Shown here: positions 37,327 to 47,200 of the stretch, one piece after another
Numbering within the stretch: the stretch's first letter is position 1
Layout of the letters: the number at the start of each line of letters is the position of its first letter
DNA from: an uncultured Clostridia bacterium
GTDB taxonomy: Bacteria > Bacillota > Clostridia > Oscillospirales > Acutalibacteraceae
Direction: 5' to 3'
NCBI GenBank assembly: GCA_946407065.1
Contig: CAMJMQ010000018.1
Span: forward strand, 1 to 63,658
DNA length: 63,658 nt
Notes under the pieces: model-generated
Database searches by the model: none
Seen by the model: only the letters and a program-made list of their open reading frames with translations
What the model was told of the DNA's origin: nothing
Program-made: the position numbers and the translations under genes

Positions 37327-37917
37327 ATGCTGATCTATGATATTACACGCGAGGTGTTTGAGGCGCCGGTCTATCCGGGCGATCCCAAGCCTTCTAAGCG
37401 CTTTATCAAGTCGATCGGGGACGATTCGACCTATAACCTGTCCGCCGTGAACCTGTGCACCCATACCGGCACCCATATCGACGCGCCGCTCCACTTTGAT
37501 GAAGAGGGCGCGGATATCGGCTCGATGAAGCCGTCGTGCTTTTACGGCAAATGCACGGTCGTCACCATCGACGGTATTCTCACGGGTGAGGACATGGAAC
37601 GGCTGCTGCCGCATTGCAATAAGCGGCTGATTTTTCATGGCTCGGGCAAAGCCTTTCTCAGCGTTTCGGCGGCACGCGTGATCGCCGACAGCAAACTCAG
37701 ATTGGTGGGCACCGACGCGATGTCCATCGCACCGCCGTTTGACGAAATGATGCCGCACCTCGAGCTGGCACGAGCCGGGATCGCGGTGCTGGAGGGGCTG
37801 TTCCTCGAGGGCGTTGAGGACGGCGAATACACCCTGTCCGCCCTGCCGCTCAAGATGAAAGGGCTGGAAGCGTCCCCCTGCCGCGCCGTCTTGATGCGCG
37901 AACCGAAGGGGTATTGA
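37327..37917 (+). CDS. Cyclase-family metal-dependent hydrolase (kynurenine formamidase-like)
   Basis: The 196-residue protein starts at ATG 37327 after AAAAGGAGGAACAGC. It has the family metal-binding motif HTGTHIDAPLHF (about residues 48-59), with a preceding Cys in NLCTHTGTH, and a typical start with YDITREVFEAPVYPGDP. Members include arylformamidases and isatin hydrolases, and many have unknown substrates. The catalytic His-Asp-His pattern is intact. Nothing nearby indicates tryptophan catabolism, so I name only the family. Confidence 0.85.
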   Translation: MLIYDITREVFEAPVYPGDPKPSKRFIKSIGDDSTYNLSAVNLCTHTGTHIDAPLHFDEEGADIGSMKPSCFYGKCTVVTIDGILTGEDMERLLPHCNKRLIFHGSGKAFLSVSAARVIADSKLRLVGTDAMSIAPPFDEMMPHLELARAGIAVLEGLFLEGVEDGEYTLSALPLKMKGLEASPCRAVLMREPKGY

Positions 37918-37918
37918 T

Positions 37919-38115
37919 TAGTGAGGAGTTAGAAGTGAGGAGTTAGGAGTTATCATAGATTGAAACATCGATATGCTCCGCGTTTTAAAGAAATCTAATG
38001 GAAATGATCGGGACGTCATCATTGTCGCCCCTTATAGTTTACGTTTTCGATCACTATATCAATCAGGTGTGGGCGAAGCCCACCATTAACTCCTCACTCC
38101 TCACTCCTAACTCCC
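37919..38115. repeat. Heptamer-array hairpin element, copy 5 (GAGGAGTTA type)
   Basis: The left arm is AGTGAGGAGTTAGAAGTGAGGAGTTAGGAGTTA read in seven-base steps. The right arm is ATTAACTCCTCACTCCTCACTCCTAACTCC. Next to the right arm is a GTGGGCGAAGCCCAC hairpin. The arms are more than 100 bp apart and pair almost fully. Confidence 0.85.
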
Positions 38116-38136
38116 ATCTAAATGTACGAGGTAATT

Positions 38137-40293
38137 ATGAAGAAACTAATCTCTGTTTTACTTGTAATAGTGCTGATAGTAAGCCTATGCGCCTGCCTTT
38201 CCGGCTGTGTGAAGGCGAAGGTCGCGGTCAGCTCCGTGTTGTCGATCGACGAGCATTTCAAGGGCATCCGCACCGTGACTGCGGTCTATCCCGTGTCCGC
38301 CGATATCGACGCGGTGAAGGACAGGATCCTCGCGGATGATCCTACCGCCGAGATCCCCGGCGCGTCATTTTCTTACAGCGGCGTCAAGGAGGACGGCTAC
38401 TACTTTGAGCTGCAACTGAGCTTTACCGATAAAGCCGAGTATGAGAAGATCGTCGGCTCCCTGATCGGGCGCGACACCGCGGTCTTCCTCTCTCGCAAGA
38501 ATACCGCGCTCACACAGGGCACGCGTATGGCGGAGGATTTTGACGTCAGCGAGCTGATCGCGTGGATGGTCAGCGATACCGCCGCCGTCGAGCAGACCAA
38601 GAATCTTCAATTTGATTACAGCGCTAACACTGTGCAGATCGGCTCCGACAGCTATACGACCCAGTCGACCGCTGCCATCAATGACTGCACCGGCAGTGCG
38701 ATCAACCATATCTCGATCAAGACGATGAACCATAAATCGGGCAGCTATGACCGCACCTTCGCGTTCCACCTGCCCAACGCTACCTATACCAAGGATAAGG
38801 ATAAGATCGAGGCGTATTTCCTGTCGAACACCCTGCCCGAGGCGAAGTACGCGGGCTGGTCGGCAGAGGGCTCCGATATGGTCTATACCGTCATCTATGA
38901 GGACATGACCGTCGCCAGGATGGCGGATGTGACCGCAAAGCTGCTGGATACCGACAGCGTGGCGATCTCCTACGGCGATATCGACAACGCCTCCACGCCG
39001 CTGTCCGAGGGCTTGACCTATGCGGAAAACCTCGATTCCTTCTCCTTTATCGGCGAAAACGACGGCTTCCCGACGATCCGCTACTCCTACTCACTGCCGC
39101 TGAACACCACCTACGGCGAAGGCTCGCTCTTTGAAGACGGCAGATGGGTCAGCGCGGGCGCATGGGAGAACGATTTGTACACCGTCGAGCTAAACAGCGG
39201 AACGGTACAGCTGAGGATCCCCGACGGCATCCAGTACCGAATCAGCGGCATCGACCTCTCCGTCGCGAGCCTGGGCGATTCGCGCTTTCGCAGGACGACC
39301 GAGTTTTTATATGACGCCGATAACACCGCCGCGGCAAATTACGCGCTGAGCTACTTCAAGGCAAAGGGCGTAGAGAATGCCGCCGTGAATACGACCGATC
39401 AAAATATCATTTGCAGCGTCAGCTTTGAGGGTACCACCGATGAGATCACCTCACAGCTGGTGAATGTCTTCGGCAGCGGCAACTTCATGGCATATGAGCA
39501 GAAGAAGGGCGCGTTCGATCTGAGCATCAAGACCGTGCTGACCGACTATGTCAATCTCGGCTATATGCTCAACAGCGACAATGCCGCACAGCCGATGCAC
39601 TATTCCGTCAGCTCCGAGGGCGGCGAGAATATCGTTTCGCTCTCCGTTGACGGCAGTGAAACGGCGTTCACCGAGAGCAACAAGGGCACAATGGCGATCA
39701 AGGGCGGCTGCGCGACGGTGCGCTATCGCGGCAATATCCCCGTGACCGTGAGCATCGTCATCTATCTCACCGCGGGTCTGGTGCTGCTGATTTTGACCGC
39801 CTTCATCGCGATCAAGCTGATCAAGCCGAAGAAGAAGCGCGTGCCCGATCCGCTGAACAACCCAGAAGCGGTCTATGCGGACACAGATATGCCTGAGGAT
39901 GCAACTGACGACGCCTCCGAGAATGATACAGAGGACGCGTCCTCAGAAGAAAAAGACGCACGCGCCCCGCTCGCACAGACCACAACGTTCAGTATCTTTG
40001 AGCTGAACACCCTCGTCCGCAACAAAAAATATGTTGACGAGATCAACAAGGATGTCGAACAGCGCTTGCATGCGCAGAGTCTTGAGGAGCAGAAGCACGA
40101 TATCCGCGCCCGTGAATTAGAGGAAATAAGCCGCAAGGTTTACGGGGCGCGCACGCCTTCTTCTGATGAAACTGCGACCGACGATATTGCGGAACCAATC
40201 GAGTTGGAGCCTACCGAAGCGCCGGAATCCGCTCGTGAAAGCGCCGACGCTCCCGCAAAGGAGAATGATGATAATGAAACTGATTGTATTTGA
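38137..40293 (+). CDS. Putative lipoprotein with C-terminal membrane span and acidic cytoplasmic-type tail, unknown
   Basis: Start at ATG 38137 (MKKLISVLLVIVLIV), 5 bases after GAGG; the ATG five codons upstream is less likely. The 718-residue protein has a signal peptide ending in the lipobox LSGC (Cys24), a large outer region (about 30-530), then a membrane span near 537-562 (VIYLTAGLVLLILTAFIAIKL) followed by KPKKKR. The tail of 150 residues is rich in Asp/Glu/Ala with a possible coiled coil near 620-665. A lipid anchor plus a C-terminal span is unusual. The outer part has paired 'sum of two short beta-alpha' segments (DIDAVKDRI, DKIEAYFLS, ARMADVTAKLL), but I recognise no family. It overlaps the next gene by 20 bp. 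Confidence 0.7.
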   Translation: MKKLISVLLVIVLIVSLCACLSGCVKAKVAVSSVLSIDEHFKGIRTVTAVYPVSADIDAVKDRILADDPTAEIPGASFSYSGVKEDGYYFELQLSFTDKAEYEKIVGSLIGRDTAVFLSRKNTALTQGTRMAEDFDVSELIAWMVSDTAAVEQTKNLQFDYSANTVQIGSDSYTTQSTAAINDCTGSAINHISIKTMNHKSGSYDRTFAFHLPNATYTKDKDKIEAYFLSNTLPEAKYAGWSAEGSDMVYTVIYEDMTVARMADVTAKLLDTDSVAISYGDIDNASTPLSEGLTYAENLDSFSFIGENDGFPTIRYSYSLPLNTTYGEGSLFEDGRWVSAGAWENDLYTVELNSGTVQLRIPDGIQYRISGIDLSVASLGDSRFRRTTEFLYDADNTAAANYALSYFKAKGVENAAVNTTDQNIICSVSFEGTTDEITSQLVNVFGSGNFMAYEQKKGAFDLSIKTVLTDYVNLGYMLNSDNAAQPMHYSVSSEGGENIVSLSVDGSETAFTESNKGTMAIKGGCATVRYRGNIPVTVSIVIYLTAGLVLLILTAFIAIKLIKPKKKRVPDPLNNPEAVYADTDMPEDATDDASENDTEDASSEEKDARAPLAQTTTFSIFELNTLVRNKKYVDEINKDVEQRLHAQSLEEQKHDIRARELEEISRKVYGARTPSSDETATDDIAEPIELEPTEAPESARESADAPAKENDDNETDCI

Positions 40294-40933
40294 TCTGGAC
40301 GGCACCCTTGCCGATACCCTCAAAGACCTCGGCACGGCGATGAACACCGCACTGAGCAGGGAAGGGTTGCCGGGTTATTCGATGGAGGAGTACCGCCACC
40401 TCGTCGGTAACGGTATCGATCGTCTGGTGCGCGACACCATGGCGGACGCCTACACCCCCGAGGGCGCAATGAGGGTCAAGGCGGCGTTTCAGGCATATTA
40501 CGCCGACCATTGCAGGGATTATACCGTCGCCTATGACGGCATTGCAGCGCTGCTCGACAGACTGGACGCGGATCAAACGGCCACGGCCGTGATCTCCAAT
40601 AAGCCCAATCAATTTGTGCCCGAGATCCTCTCGGCGCTCTATCCGCATCACACCTTTTTGGGCGCGTGGGGTCAGCGGGACGAATTCCCCCGCAAGCCCT
40701 CGCCCGAGTCGCTCGAGGCGATGATCGCGCAAAACGGTTTTCAAAAGAGCGACACGCTCTATGTCGGCGACAGCAACGTGGATGTGATGTTCGCGCATAA
40801 CGCCGGGGTCATGGTCTGCGGCGTGAGCTGGGGCTTCCGCGGCGCGGAGGAACTCAGAGAAGCCGGTGCGGATTTCATTGTTAATTCCGCAGAAGAATTA
40901 TATAATCTGATCCATAAAAAGGATAACCAATGA
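40274..40933 (+). CDS. HAD-family phosphatase, phosphoglycolate phosphatase-like
   Basis: Start ATG 40274 (MKLIVFDLDGTLADT), 10 bases after AAAGGAG; two other ATGs lie 6 and 9 bases upstream. The 219-residue protein has HAD motif I DLDGT with both aspartates, a helical cap domain, a Lys in RKPSPE (motif III), and motif IV GDSNVDVMFAHNAG. This is the subfamily of Gph and PpaX; the exact substrate cannot be told. The start lies inside the 3' end of the preceding membrane protein gene, and the stop overlaps queH by 4 bp. Confidence 0.88.
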   Translation: MKLIVFDLDGTLADTLKDLGTAMNTALSREGLPGYSMEEYRHLVGNGIDRLVRDTMADAYTPEGAMRVKAAFQAYYADHCRDYTVAYDGIAALLDRLDADQTATAVISNKPNQFVPEILSALYPHHTFLGAWGQRDEFPRKPSPESLEAMIAQNGFQKSDTLYVGDSNVDVMFAHNAGVMVCGVSWGFRGAEELREAGADFIVNSAEELYNLIHKKDNQ

Positions 40934-41559
40934 ACAAACGTAATTATCAAAAGGAAATGGACGCGCTGATCGAGCGCAACGCCCGCGAGGGGGTTCGTCC
41001 GACGCTGCTGCTGCACGTCTGCTGCGCCGTATGCGCCAGCTATGTGCTCGAATACCTCTACCGCCATTTTGATATCACCATCGCCTACTACAATCCGAAC
41101 ATCACCGAAGAGAGCGAGTACCGTTACCGTTACAGTGAGCTGAGGCGCTATGTCGAGGAGGCGGGTCTGAGCGGCTATATCCGTTTTGCCGAGGTCGCAT
41201 ACCGCCCCGAGGATTTTTTGCAGGCGGTCAAGGGCAGAGAGAATGACCGCGAGGGCGGCGCACGCTGTGCGATCTGCTTTGACCAGCGCCTGCGCTATAC
41301 CGCAGAATTATGCAAACAGGGCGGCTACGATTATTTCGCGACCACCCTCACCATCAGCCCGCTCAAGAACGCGGAGCTGCTCAACCGAATCGGTGAGAAG
41401 CTCGCACAGGAATACGGCGTCAGCTACCTGTGCTCCGATTTCAAGAAGAAGGAGGGTTATAAGCGCTCCATCGAGTTGAGTAAACAGTATCATCTGTACC
41501 GCCAGAACTACTGTGGCTGTGTCTTTTCGCGTGAAAAAGCGCCGACAAACGTGCCGTGA
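40930..41559 (+). CDS. queH: Epoxyqueuosine reductase QueH
   Basis: QueH reduces epoxyqueuosine to queuosine in tRNA and is unrelated to QueG. The 209-residue protein (DUF208 family) has the vicinal cysteines LLHVCCAVCASY near residues 27-38, the CAIC pair in ARCAICFDQRL near residue 105, and later CGCVFS. These cysteines bind the 4Fe-4S cluster and adjacent metal in the characterised enzyme. ATG overlaps the HAD gene (ATGA). No other queuosine gene is in the window. Confidence 0.92.
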   Translation: MNKRNYQKEMDALIERNAREGVRPTLLLHVCCAVCASYVLEYLYRHFDITIAYYNPNITEESEYRYRYSELRRYVEEAGLSGYIRFAEVAYRPEDFLQAVKGRENDREGGARCAICFDQRLRYTAELCKQGGYDYFATTLTISPLKNAELLNRIGEKLAQEYGVSYLCSDFKKKEGYKRSIELSKQYHLYRQNYCGCVFSREKAPTNVP

Positions 41560-41592
41560 TAAAGAGCGCCATCCGAATTAAAAAAAGTATCA

Positions 41593-41618
41593 TGTAGGGG
41601 AGGGGCTTGCTCCTCCCG
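41593..41618. repeat. Small TGTAGGG hairpin repeat after queH
   Basis: TGTAGGGGAGGGGCTTGCTC and CTCCC form a short stem (GGGGAG / CTCCC). It is nearly identical to 37151-37178 and related to the copy inside the KOW gene. It may act in RNA downstream of queH. Confidence 0.7.
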
Positions 41619-41663
41619 AATATCAAGAGAACCTTTGGCATAGAGATATGGCAGAGGTTTTTT

Positions 41664-41815
41664 TAGTTAGGAGTGAGGAGTGAGGAGTGAGGAGTTAATG
41701 GTGGGCTTTGCCCACACCCATTGATAAGATGAAGGAAACGTCTCCGTTATTCTTAGGAATTCAAAACGCAAAGCGTTTCCCGCAATTCCTCATTCCTCAT
41801 TCCTAATTCCTAATT
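41664..41815. repeat. Heptamer-array hairpin element, copy 6 (GAGGAGT type)
   Basis: Left arm: TTAGTTAGGAGTGAGGAGTG, continuing with GAGGAGT units. Next is GGTGGGCTTTGCCCACACC, then a spacer. The right arm is ATTCCTCATTCCTCATTCCT-AATTCC in seven-base steps. The left and right heptamers differ slightly (GAGTGAG versus AATGAGG complement), as though they evolved separately. Confidence 0.8.
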
Positions 41816-41836
41816 AAATAATGTGGCGGTGATATT

Positions 41837-42790
41837 TTGACATCTATTCTGATCTTCCTCCTGTTCGCCCTCGGGCTGATCTGCATCATCCGCGGGGGAG
41901 ACCGCTTTGTCGACGCGGCGGTGTGGATGGCATCTGCGTCGCGGATACCGCCGTTCATCATCGGTGCGACGGTTGTGTCGCTCGCGACCACCCTGCCCGA
42001 GATCATCGTGTCCCTGATCGCGGCATGGCAGGGGCAGACCGACATGGCAACGGGCAACGCTGTCGGCTCCGTTACGGCAAATACCGCGCTGATTCTGTCA
42101 TTCTCGGTGCTCCTGCGCCCCGAGCCGATCGATCGCGCCCGCCTGATGCCGAAGGCATTGTTGCAGATTGCCGCGGCGTTGACCCTCTGGCTGTCGGGGA
42201 TCTCGGGCTGGCTGACCCCCTTCGGATGCGTAGGCATGCTCATCCTGTTCGGATTCTTTGTATATGAGAACATGCGTTCGGCAAAGTCAGAACGCCGATC
42301 AGATATCGCATCGGGGATCACCGTTAATCGAAGCACGCTGATCCGCCATATCTTGTTATTTGTGATCGGGGCAGGGGAGATCATCATCGGCTCACGGCTG
42401 TTAGTGGATAACGGCACCATCATCGCCCGCGATATCCTGCATATTGACGAGCGCATCGTGTCGCTGACCATGGTGGCGATCGGCACCTCATTGCCCGAGC
42501 TGGTCACCGCGATCAGCGCCGTTGTCAAGAAAAGCGGTTCATTAGCGGTCGGCAATATCCTCGGCGCGAACATCATCGACCTGCTGTTGATCCTGCCGTT
42601 GTGCGCGCTGACACAGGGCGGCGTTCTGCCGTTGAGCCGCAGCACGTTGTGGATCGATATCCCGTTTTGTCTGCTGATCGCCCTCATCATGCTGGTGCCC
42701 ACACTGATCAAAAGGCGTTTTTCTCGCTGGCAGGGCGCGGTATCGCTGTCGATGTACCTGCTCTATACGATCCTGCTCTTTGCATTTTGA
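41837..42790 (+). CDS. Calcium/sodium antiporter, CaCA family (YrbG-like)
   Basis: The 317-residue membrane protein has about 10 spans in two inverted halves, each with the alpha-repeat of the CaCA superfamily: VSLATTLPEIIVSLIAAW with ATGNAVGSV in the first half, and VAIGTSLPELVTAISAV with AVGNILGANIIDLLL in the second. The acidic residue in each (PE) binds the cation. The likely start is TTG 41837 after GGCGGTGATAT; there is no in-frame ATG close by. Direction and ion are known only for relatives. Confidence 0.9.
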   Translation: MTSILIFLLFALGLICIIRGGDRFVDAAVWMASASRIPPFIIGATVVSLATTLPEIIVSLIAAWQGQTDMATGNAVGSVTANTALILSFSVLLRPEPIDRARLMPKALLQIAAALTLWLSGISGWLTPFGCVGMLILFGFFVYENMRSAKSERRSDIASGITVNRSTLIRHILLFVIGAGEIIIGSRLLVDNGTIIARDILHIDERIVSLTMVAIGTSLPELVTAISAVVKKSGSLAVGNILGANIIDLLLILPLCALTQGGVLPLSRSTLWIDIPFCLLIALIMLVPTLIKRRFSRWQGAVSLSMYLLYTILLFAF

Positions 42791-42813
42791 TTGCATAAAA
42801 ATCCCGATTTCTA

Positions 42814-42842
42814 TTGTAATTCGTTTTTATTTCGTTTATAAT
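42814..42842 (+). promoter_or_regulatory. Promoter of the E2-like gene
   Basis: TTGTAA (42814-42819) and TATAAT (42837-42842) are separated by 17 bp. The start codon of the gene is 53 bp further on. Confidence 0.8.
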
Positions 42843-42894
42843 GGAAAACGGCGCGGTTATACGTGCGCCGATTCTACAGAGTGAGGAAAGAACA

Positions 42895-43737
42895 ATGGGC
42901 AGACCTGACGGAAAAAAACTAAAGAACCTCGGCGTCGAGTATTTGGTAGGCGCACACGTGATGGCGGAGCGCTCCGATGCGATGAACATGATCACCATCG
43001 ATCTTCCCGAAGCGCCGATGAAGGAATACCTGAATCGTAAACGCAAGGAGGGCAAGCACTATTCGCATCTTTCGCTGATCTTGGCGGCAATGGTACGCGC
43101 CTTTGCGGAGTATCCCCAGCTCAACCGCTTTGTCGTCAACAAGCGTATTTATGCCCGCAACGAGATCGCTGTCGGCATGGTCGTCTTAAAGGGCGGCAAG
43201 ATCGACGGCGTCGGTACGACCAGCAAGATGAAGTTCCCGCCCGACGCTACCATCGACACGATCAACGAGATCATCACGCAATATATCGAGAAGAACCGCC
43301 AGGAGGACGACACCAACGCGACCGATAAGCTCGCCGACTTTCTGTGCTCCGTGCCGGGACTGCTGCGCGTAGCGGCGAATTTCATCAAATGGCTGGATAA
43401 GCACAACTGGTGCCCCAAGGCGATCATCGAGGCCTCTCCCTTCCATTGCTCCATCATCCTCACCGACCTGGCGAGCATCAAGACCAACTCCATCCACCAC
43501 CATATCTACAACTTCGGCACCACCTCCATCAGTCTGGCGATGGGCAACCTGCGCGAGGTCCCCGTGCGCCGAAAGGGTGAGGTCACCTTTGAGAGATGCC
43601 TGCCGCTCGGTATCGTCACGGACGACCGCATCGCCTCGGGCAATATCCTCGGTCTGGCGTTCCGAAAATTCCAGAAATACCTGCTGCACCCCGAGGTGCT
43701 GGAGAACCCGCCCGAGGTCATCAACTCCGAGATCTGA
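42895..43737 (+). CDS. 2-oxoacid dehydrogenase E2-like protein, catalytic motif lost
   Basis: Start ATG 42895 follows GTGAGGAAAGAACA. The 280-residue protein matches only the C-terminal catalytic fold of E2 acyltransferases (CAT-like), without lipoyl or E1/E3-binding domains. SHLSLILAAMVRAFAEYPQLN and IAVGMVVLKGG are typical. The catalytic HRxxDG motif should lie at residues 244-249 but reads DRIASG, so the histidine and aspartate are both replaced. Chloramphenicol-acetyltransferase-type chemistry is then unlikely. No E1 or E3 gene is nearby. Such stand-alone E2-like proteins occur in Clostridia; the role is unknown. Confidence 0.8.
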   Translation: MGRPDGKKLKNLGVEYLVGAHVMAERSDAMNMITIDLPEAPMKEYLNRKRKEGKHYSHLSLILAAMVRAFAEYPQLNRFVVNKRIYARNEIAVGMVVLKGGKIDGVGTTSKMKFPPDATIDTINEIITQYIEKNRQEDDTNATDKLADFLCSVPGLLRVAANFIKWLDKHNWCPKAIIEASPFHCSIILTDLASIKTNSIHHHIYNFGTTSISLAMGNLREVPVRRKGEVTFERCLPLGIVTDDRIASGNILGLAFRKFQKYLLHPEVLENPPEVINSEI

Positions 43738-43791
43738 GCCAAACAACCGTTTTTTGAGGTATCATCGGGCATTTGCGCCATATAGCTTTTT

Positions 43792-43820
43792 AAGACCGCG
43801 TCATGCGGTCTTTCGTTTTT
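43792..43820 (+). terminator. Intrinsic terminator after the E2-like gene
   Basis: AAGACCGC and GCGGTCTT form an 8-bp stem with a 5-base loop, followed by TCGTTTTTG. It is 55 bp after the stop codon. Confidence 0.85.
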
Positions 43821-44086
43821 GTTGATTTGGTCATATATTGCGTTTGACAAGAGGAAATTTTTGTTGCTTTTGTAAAGCTCTGCCGTTTCTGCTGAAATAA
43901 GCAGAAATGTTACAATTTGTAATCTTTTTGCACATTTTGTGTCCTGTTTATGTACGGCATACAATATATCCGCATTCACAAGCGGTTTTTAAATCCACCC
44001 GGCAAACCGCCCTCAAAAGTATTATTCTTGTCAGATAACAAAAGAATCGGGCAAAAAACGCAAATTGGCATGGAAGAAATAAAATA

Positions 44087-44144
44087 TTACAGAAAAGTTA
44101 CAAAAGAATGAAGAAAAAGTTACAGAATAGTCAAAAAGGTTACA
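44087..44144 (+). promoter_or_regulatory. Four direct TTACA repeats upstream of the giant surface-protein promoter
   Basis: TTACA starts at 44087, 44098, 44120 and 44140, mostly as GTTACAGAA or GTTACAAAA. The spacing of 11, 22 and 20 bp is close to one or two helical turns. The last copy ends 10 bp before the -35 box. This looks like a binding array for an activator or repressor, but the factor is unknown. Upstream (43821-44086) is A/T-rich sequence including a TTACAATTTGTAA near-palindrome, with no gene. Confidence 0.5.
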
Positions 44145-44153
44145 GTATTGTTG

Positions 44154-44183
44154 TTGGCATTAACTCTGCGCTTGAAATATAAT
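44154..44183 (+). promoter_or_regulatory. Promoter of the giant surface-protein gene
   Basis: TTGGCA (44154-44159) and TATAAT (44178-44183) are 18 bp apart. The start codon is at 44245, preceded by TTTAGGAGGAAATACGA. Confidence 0.8.
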
Positions 44184-44244
44184 GTAATTGCTTAGAATTG
44201 GCGAAAACTATATCTTTAGCAAAATTTTTTAGGAGGAAATACGA

Positions 44245-47200
44245 ATGCTTAAGACGAGAAAACTAATCAGTTTGCTGCTTGTTGTAGCGATGATGCTGTC
44301 GGTATTTTCCGCAGCGATCGTGACAACAGGCGCGGCTGAAGCTGTCGAGAGCGCGACCATCGTTTATGATGGTCAGACGGTCAATGCCCATGTAGGCGAT
44401 ATCATCAGGTATCAAGCATATATGGACGTTACCCCGATCCCAACGGCTTCTGATGGATATGTTGGCGCGGTTAACGCAACGACATATTACACCCAATCCA
44501 ATTTGACCATTTCCGGCAATCTCGGAAAGAAAAACTTCCCGAGTTTTTATGCCCCGGTATTTGGTACAGACGTGGAAAATGAGATCTCCTATAGCGACCT
44601 AGACATCGATGAAGGTCTCAAGTATGATGGTGCCGCTAACAGCCCGGCGCTGATCGACGTGGAGTTTGAGATTACTCAGGGTGGAACGTCGACCATCACC
44701 AACAAGATAATTGAGCTGTTCAAAGCGGAAAACGGCGTACCCAAGTACTTCTACTACAACGAAGGTGAACTGCTGATCGATCAGGCGCCCAATTTCTGGA
44801 GCACCCTCGAGGTCACCTGTCCCCATCCGGACGAGCCCACTGAGCCCGCTCCCGCTGATAAGCTGACTGTAACTGTTGTCAGCCTGGACGGTGTAGAAGA
44901 TACAAAGACCTTTGACGTAGGCGATACCATCACCGTTTATACCACGCTGAACACCTCCGATTATTTGGAGGGTCATATCGGCGCGCTGGATTGCTCTCAG
45001 GAGTATGACCAAAATTACCTCCAGCTTGTGGATCCGTATGATCCCGATGAGGGCGATATCCAAAATCCCGAGGAAGTATTGCCGATCATCGCGAATACGA
45101 AAGGCGGTGCTTGGATCGCTAACGGTAAGTGGCCGGGATCCGTCTACTTCAACGCCTCCGTTCCCTCTATCAAGAATCCGTATATCTTTGATGATAACAA
45201 CGATCTTCTGGCAGTATTACACTATAAAGTTCTTGCACCCGGTGAGACAAGAGTCGAAACCAAATGTAAGACTCTGGCGCTTGCGGATAACCTGCTGACT
45301 AAGATCATCAATAAGTACGTGGTCAAGGACGGTTATGAGAACATCCGTATGCACTCTACGTTCACAAAGCCTGAGGAAGAGCCCACTGTAGCTCCGACTG
45401 AGACTATAGCTCCGACTGAGACTATAGCTCCGACCGAGCCCGCAACCGAGCCTGCTACCGAGCCTGCAACTGAGCCTGCTACCGAGCCCGCTACCGAGCC
45501 CGCACCTCAGACTGCTACCATTACCATCTACGGTCTGGACGGTTCTTTCGAGACCAAGACCTTCAACATCGATGATACCTTTACTGTATACACTACTCTG
45601 AGCGCTGCAGATAAGAACGGCAACACCATGTTTGGTTCTGTCAACGGTACCCAGACCTTTACCGATTCCATCCTGAGCCTTGTAACCGCAAAGGACGAAG
45701 AGGCTGTCTTTACCGATAACGCTTCCGTATTCCCGATCATGGGCGACGCAGCGATGGGTAGACTGACCGAACCCGGCAAGGTTCAGTACAACGGTTCTAC
45801 TCCGAGCCTCACCAATGCGTTCAAGTTCGATACCGACAACGATCAGCTGATCGTTACCGAGTACAAAGTCATCGCAGGCGGTGAGGGCGAAGTCAGAAAC
45901 GCTCTGGTTACACTGGCTGCTGCTGACGAAGACCTGACCAAGGTTGTCAGCCACGGTGTACCTACCGAAGGCTCCACCGTTAATGGTAAGGCGTTCTTCG
46001 ATGAGCCTGCTGCAGATCCTACTGAGCCTGCAACTGAGCCCGCAACCGAGCCCGCTACTGAGCCCGCTACTGAGCCCGCAACTGAGCCCGCAACTGAGCC
46101 TGCAACTGAGCCCGCTCCCACCGAGCCCGCTACTGAGCCCGCAACTGAGCCTGCTCCTGAGGATACCTACATCGTAGCCGGTAACGCTACCAGTATCTTC
46201 GGTACCTCCTGGAACGGCAACGACGCTAACAATACCATGACCAAGGGCGACGACGGTATCTACACCAAGCAGTATACCGTAAACGCAGCCATGAAGGATG
46301 TACAGCTCAAGGCGGTTAAGAACGGCGAGACCTGGATCGGCGACGAGACAGGCAACAACGTCACCTTCAACCTGACCGGTCCCGGCACCTTCACCGTATA
46401 TTGTGACGGCACCAAGACCTGGGTAGACGGCGACATCGTCTCCTATGATTCCGGTCTGGATGTGCAGTCCATCACCGTGGTTGGTAACGGTACTGCAGAC
46501 GGCGATGGCTGGCTGAACAACATCGAATGGAATCCGGCTGCTGAAGCTAACCACATGACCAAGGTCGCTGACGGCATCTATGAGGCTGAGTATACTCTCG
46601 GCGAGTATGACACCTCTGATCCTGAGTTCAAGTTCGCAGTCAATGATGCATGGACTCATAACTTCGGTCTCGGCGACAACGGCGTTATCGAGAACGGCGT
46701 AGAGACCGACGCGATCTACAACGGTTCCCAGAACCTCAAGATCACAGGTCTGACCGCCGGCACCACCATCAAGATGCAGCTCGACCTGAGCGGCTTTGAT
46801 TACGACTCCAAGACCGGCGCGAAGATGACCATCACCTGGACTGCTCCTGTAGTTCCGACCGAGCCTGCTCCGACCGAGCCCGCTCCGACCGAGCCTGCTC
46901 CGACTGAGCCCGCGACCGAGCCCGCAACTGAGCCCGCAACTGAGCCCGCAACCGAGCCCGCAACCGAGCCCGCAACTGAGCCCGCAACTGAGCCTGCTCC
47001 TGAGGATACCTACATCGTAGCCGGTAACGCTACCAGTATCTTCGGTACCTCCTGGAACGGCAACGACGCTAACAATACCATGACCAAGGGCGACGACGGT
47101 ATCTACACCAAGCAGTATACCGTAAACGCAGCCATGAAGGATGTACAGCTCAAGGCGGTTAAGAACGGCGAGACCTGGATCGGCGACGAGACAGGCAACA

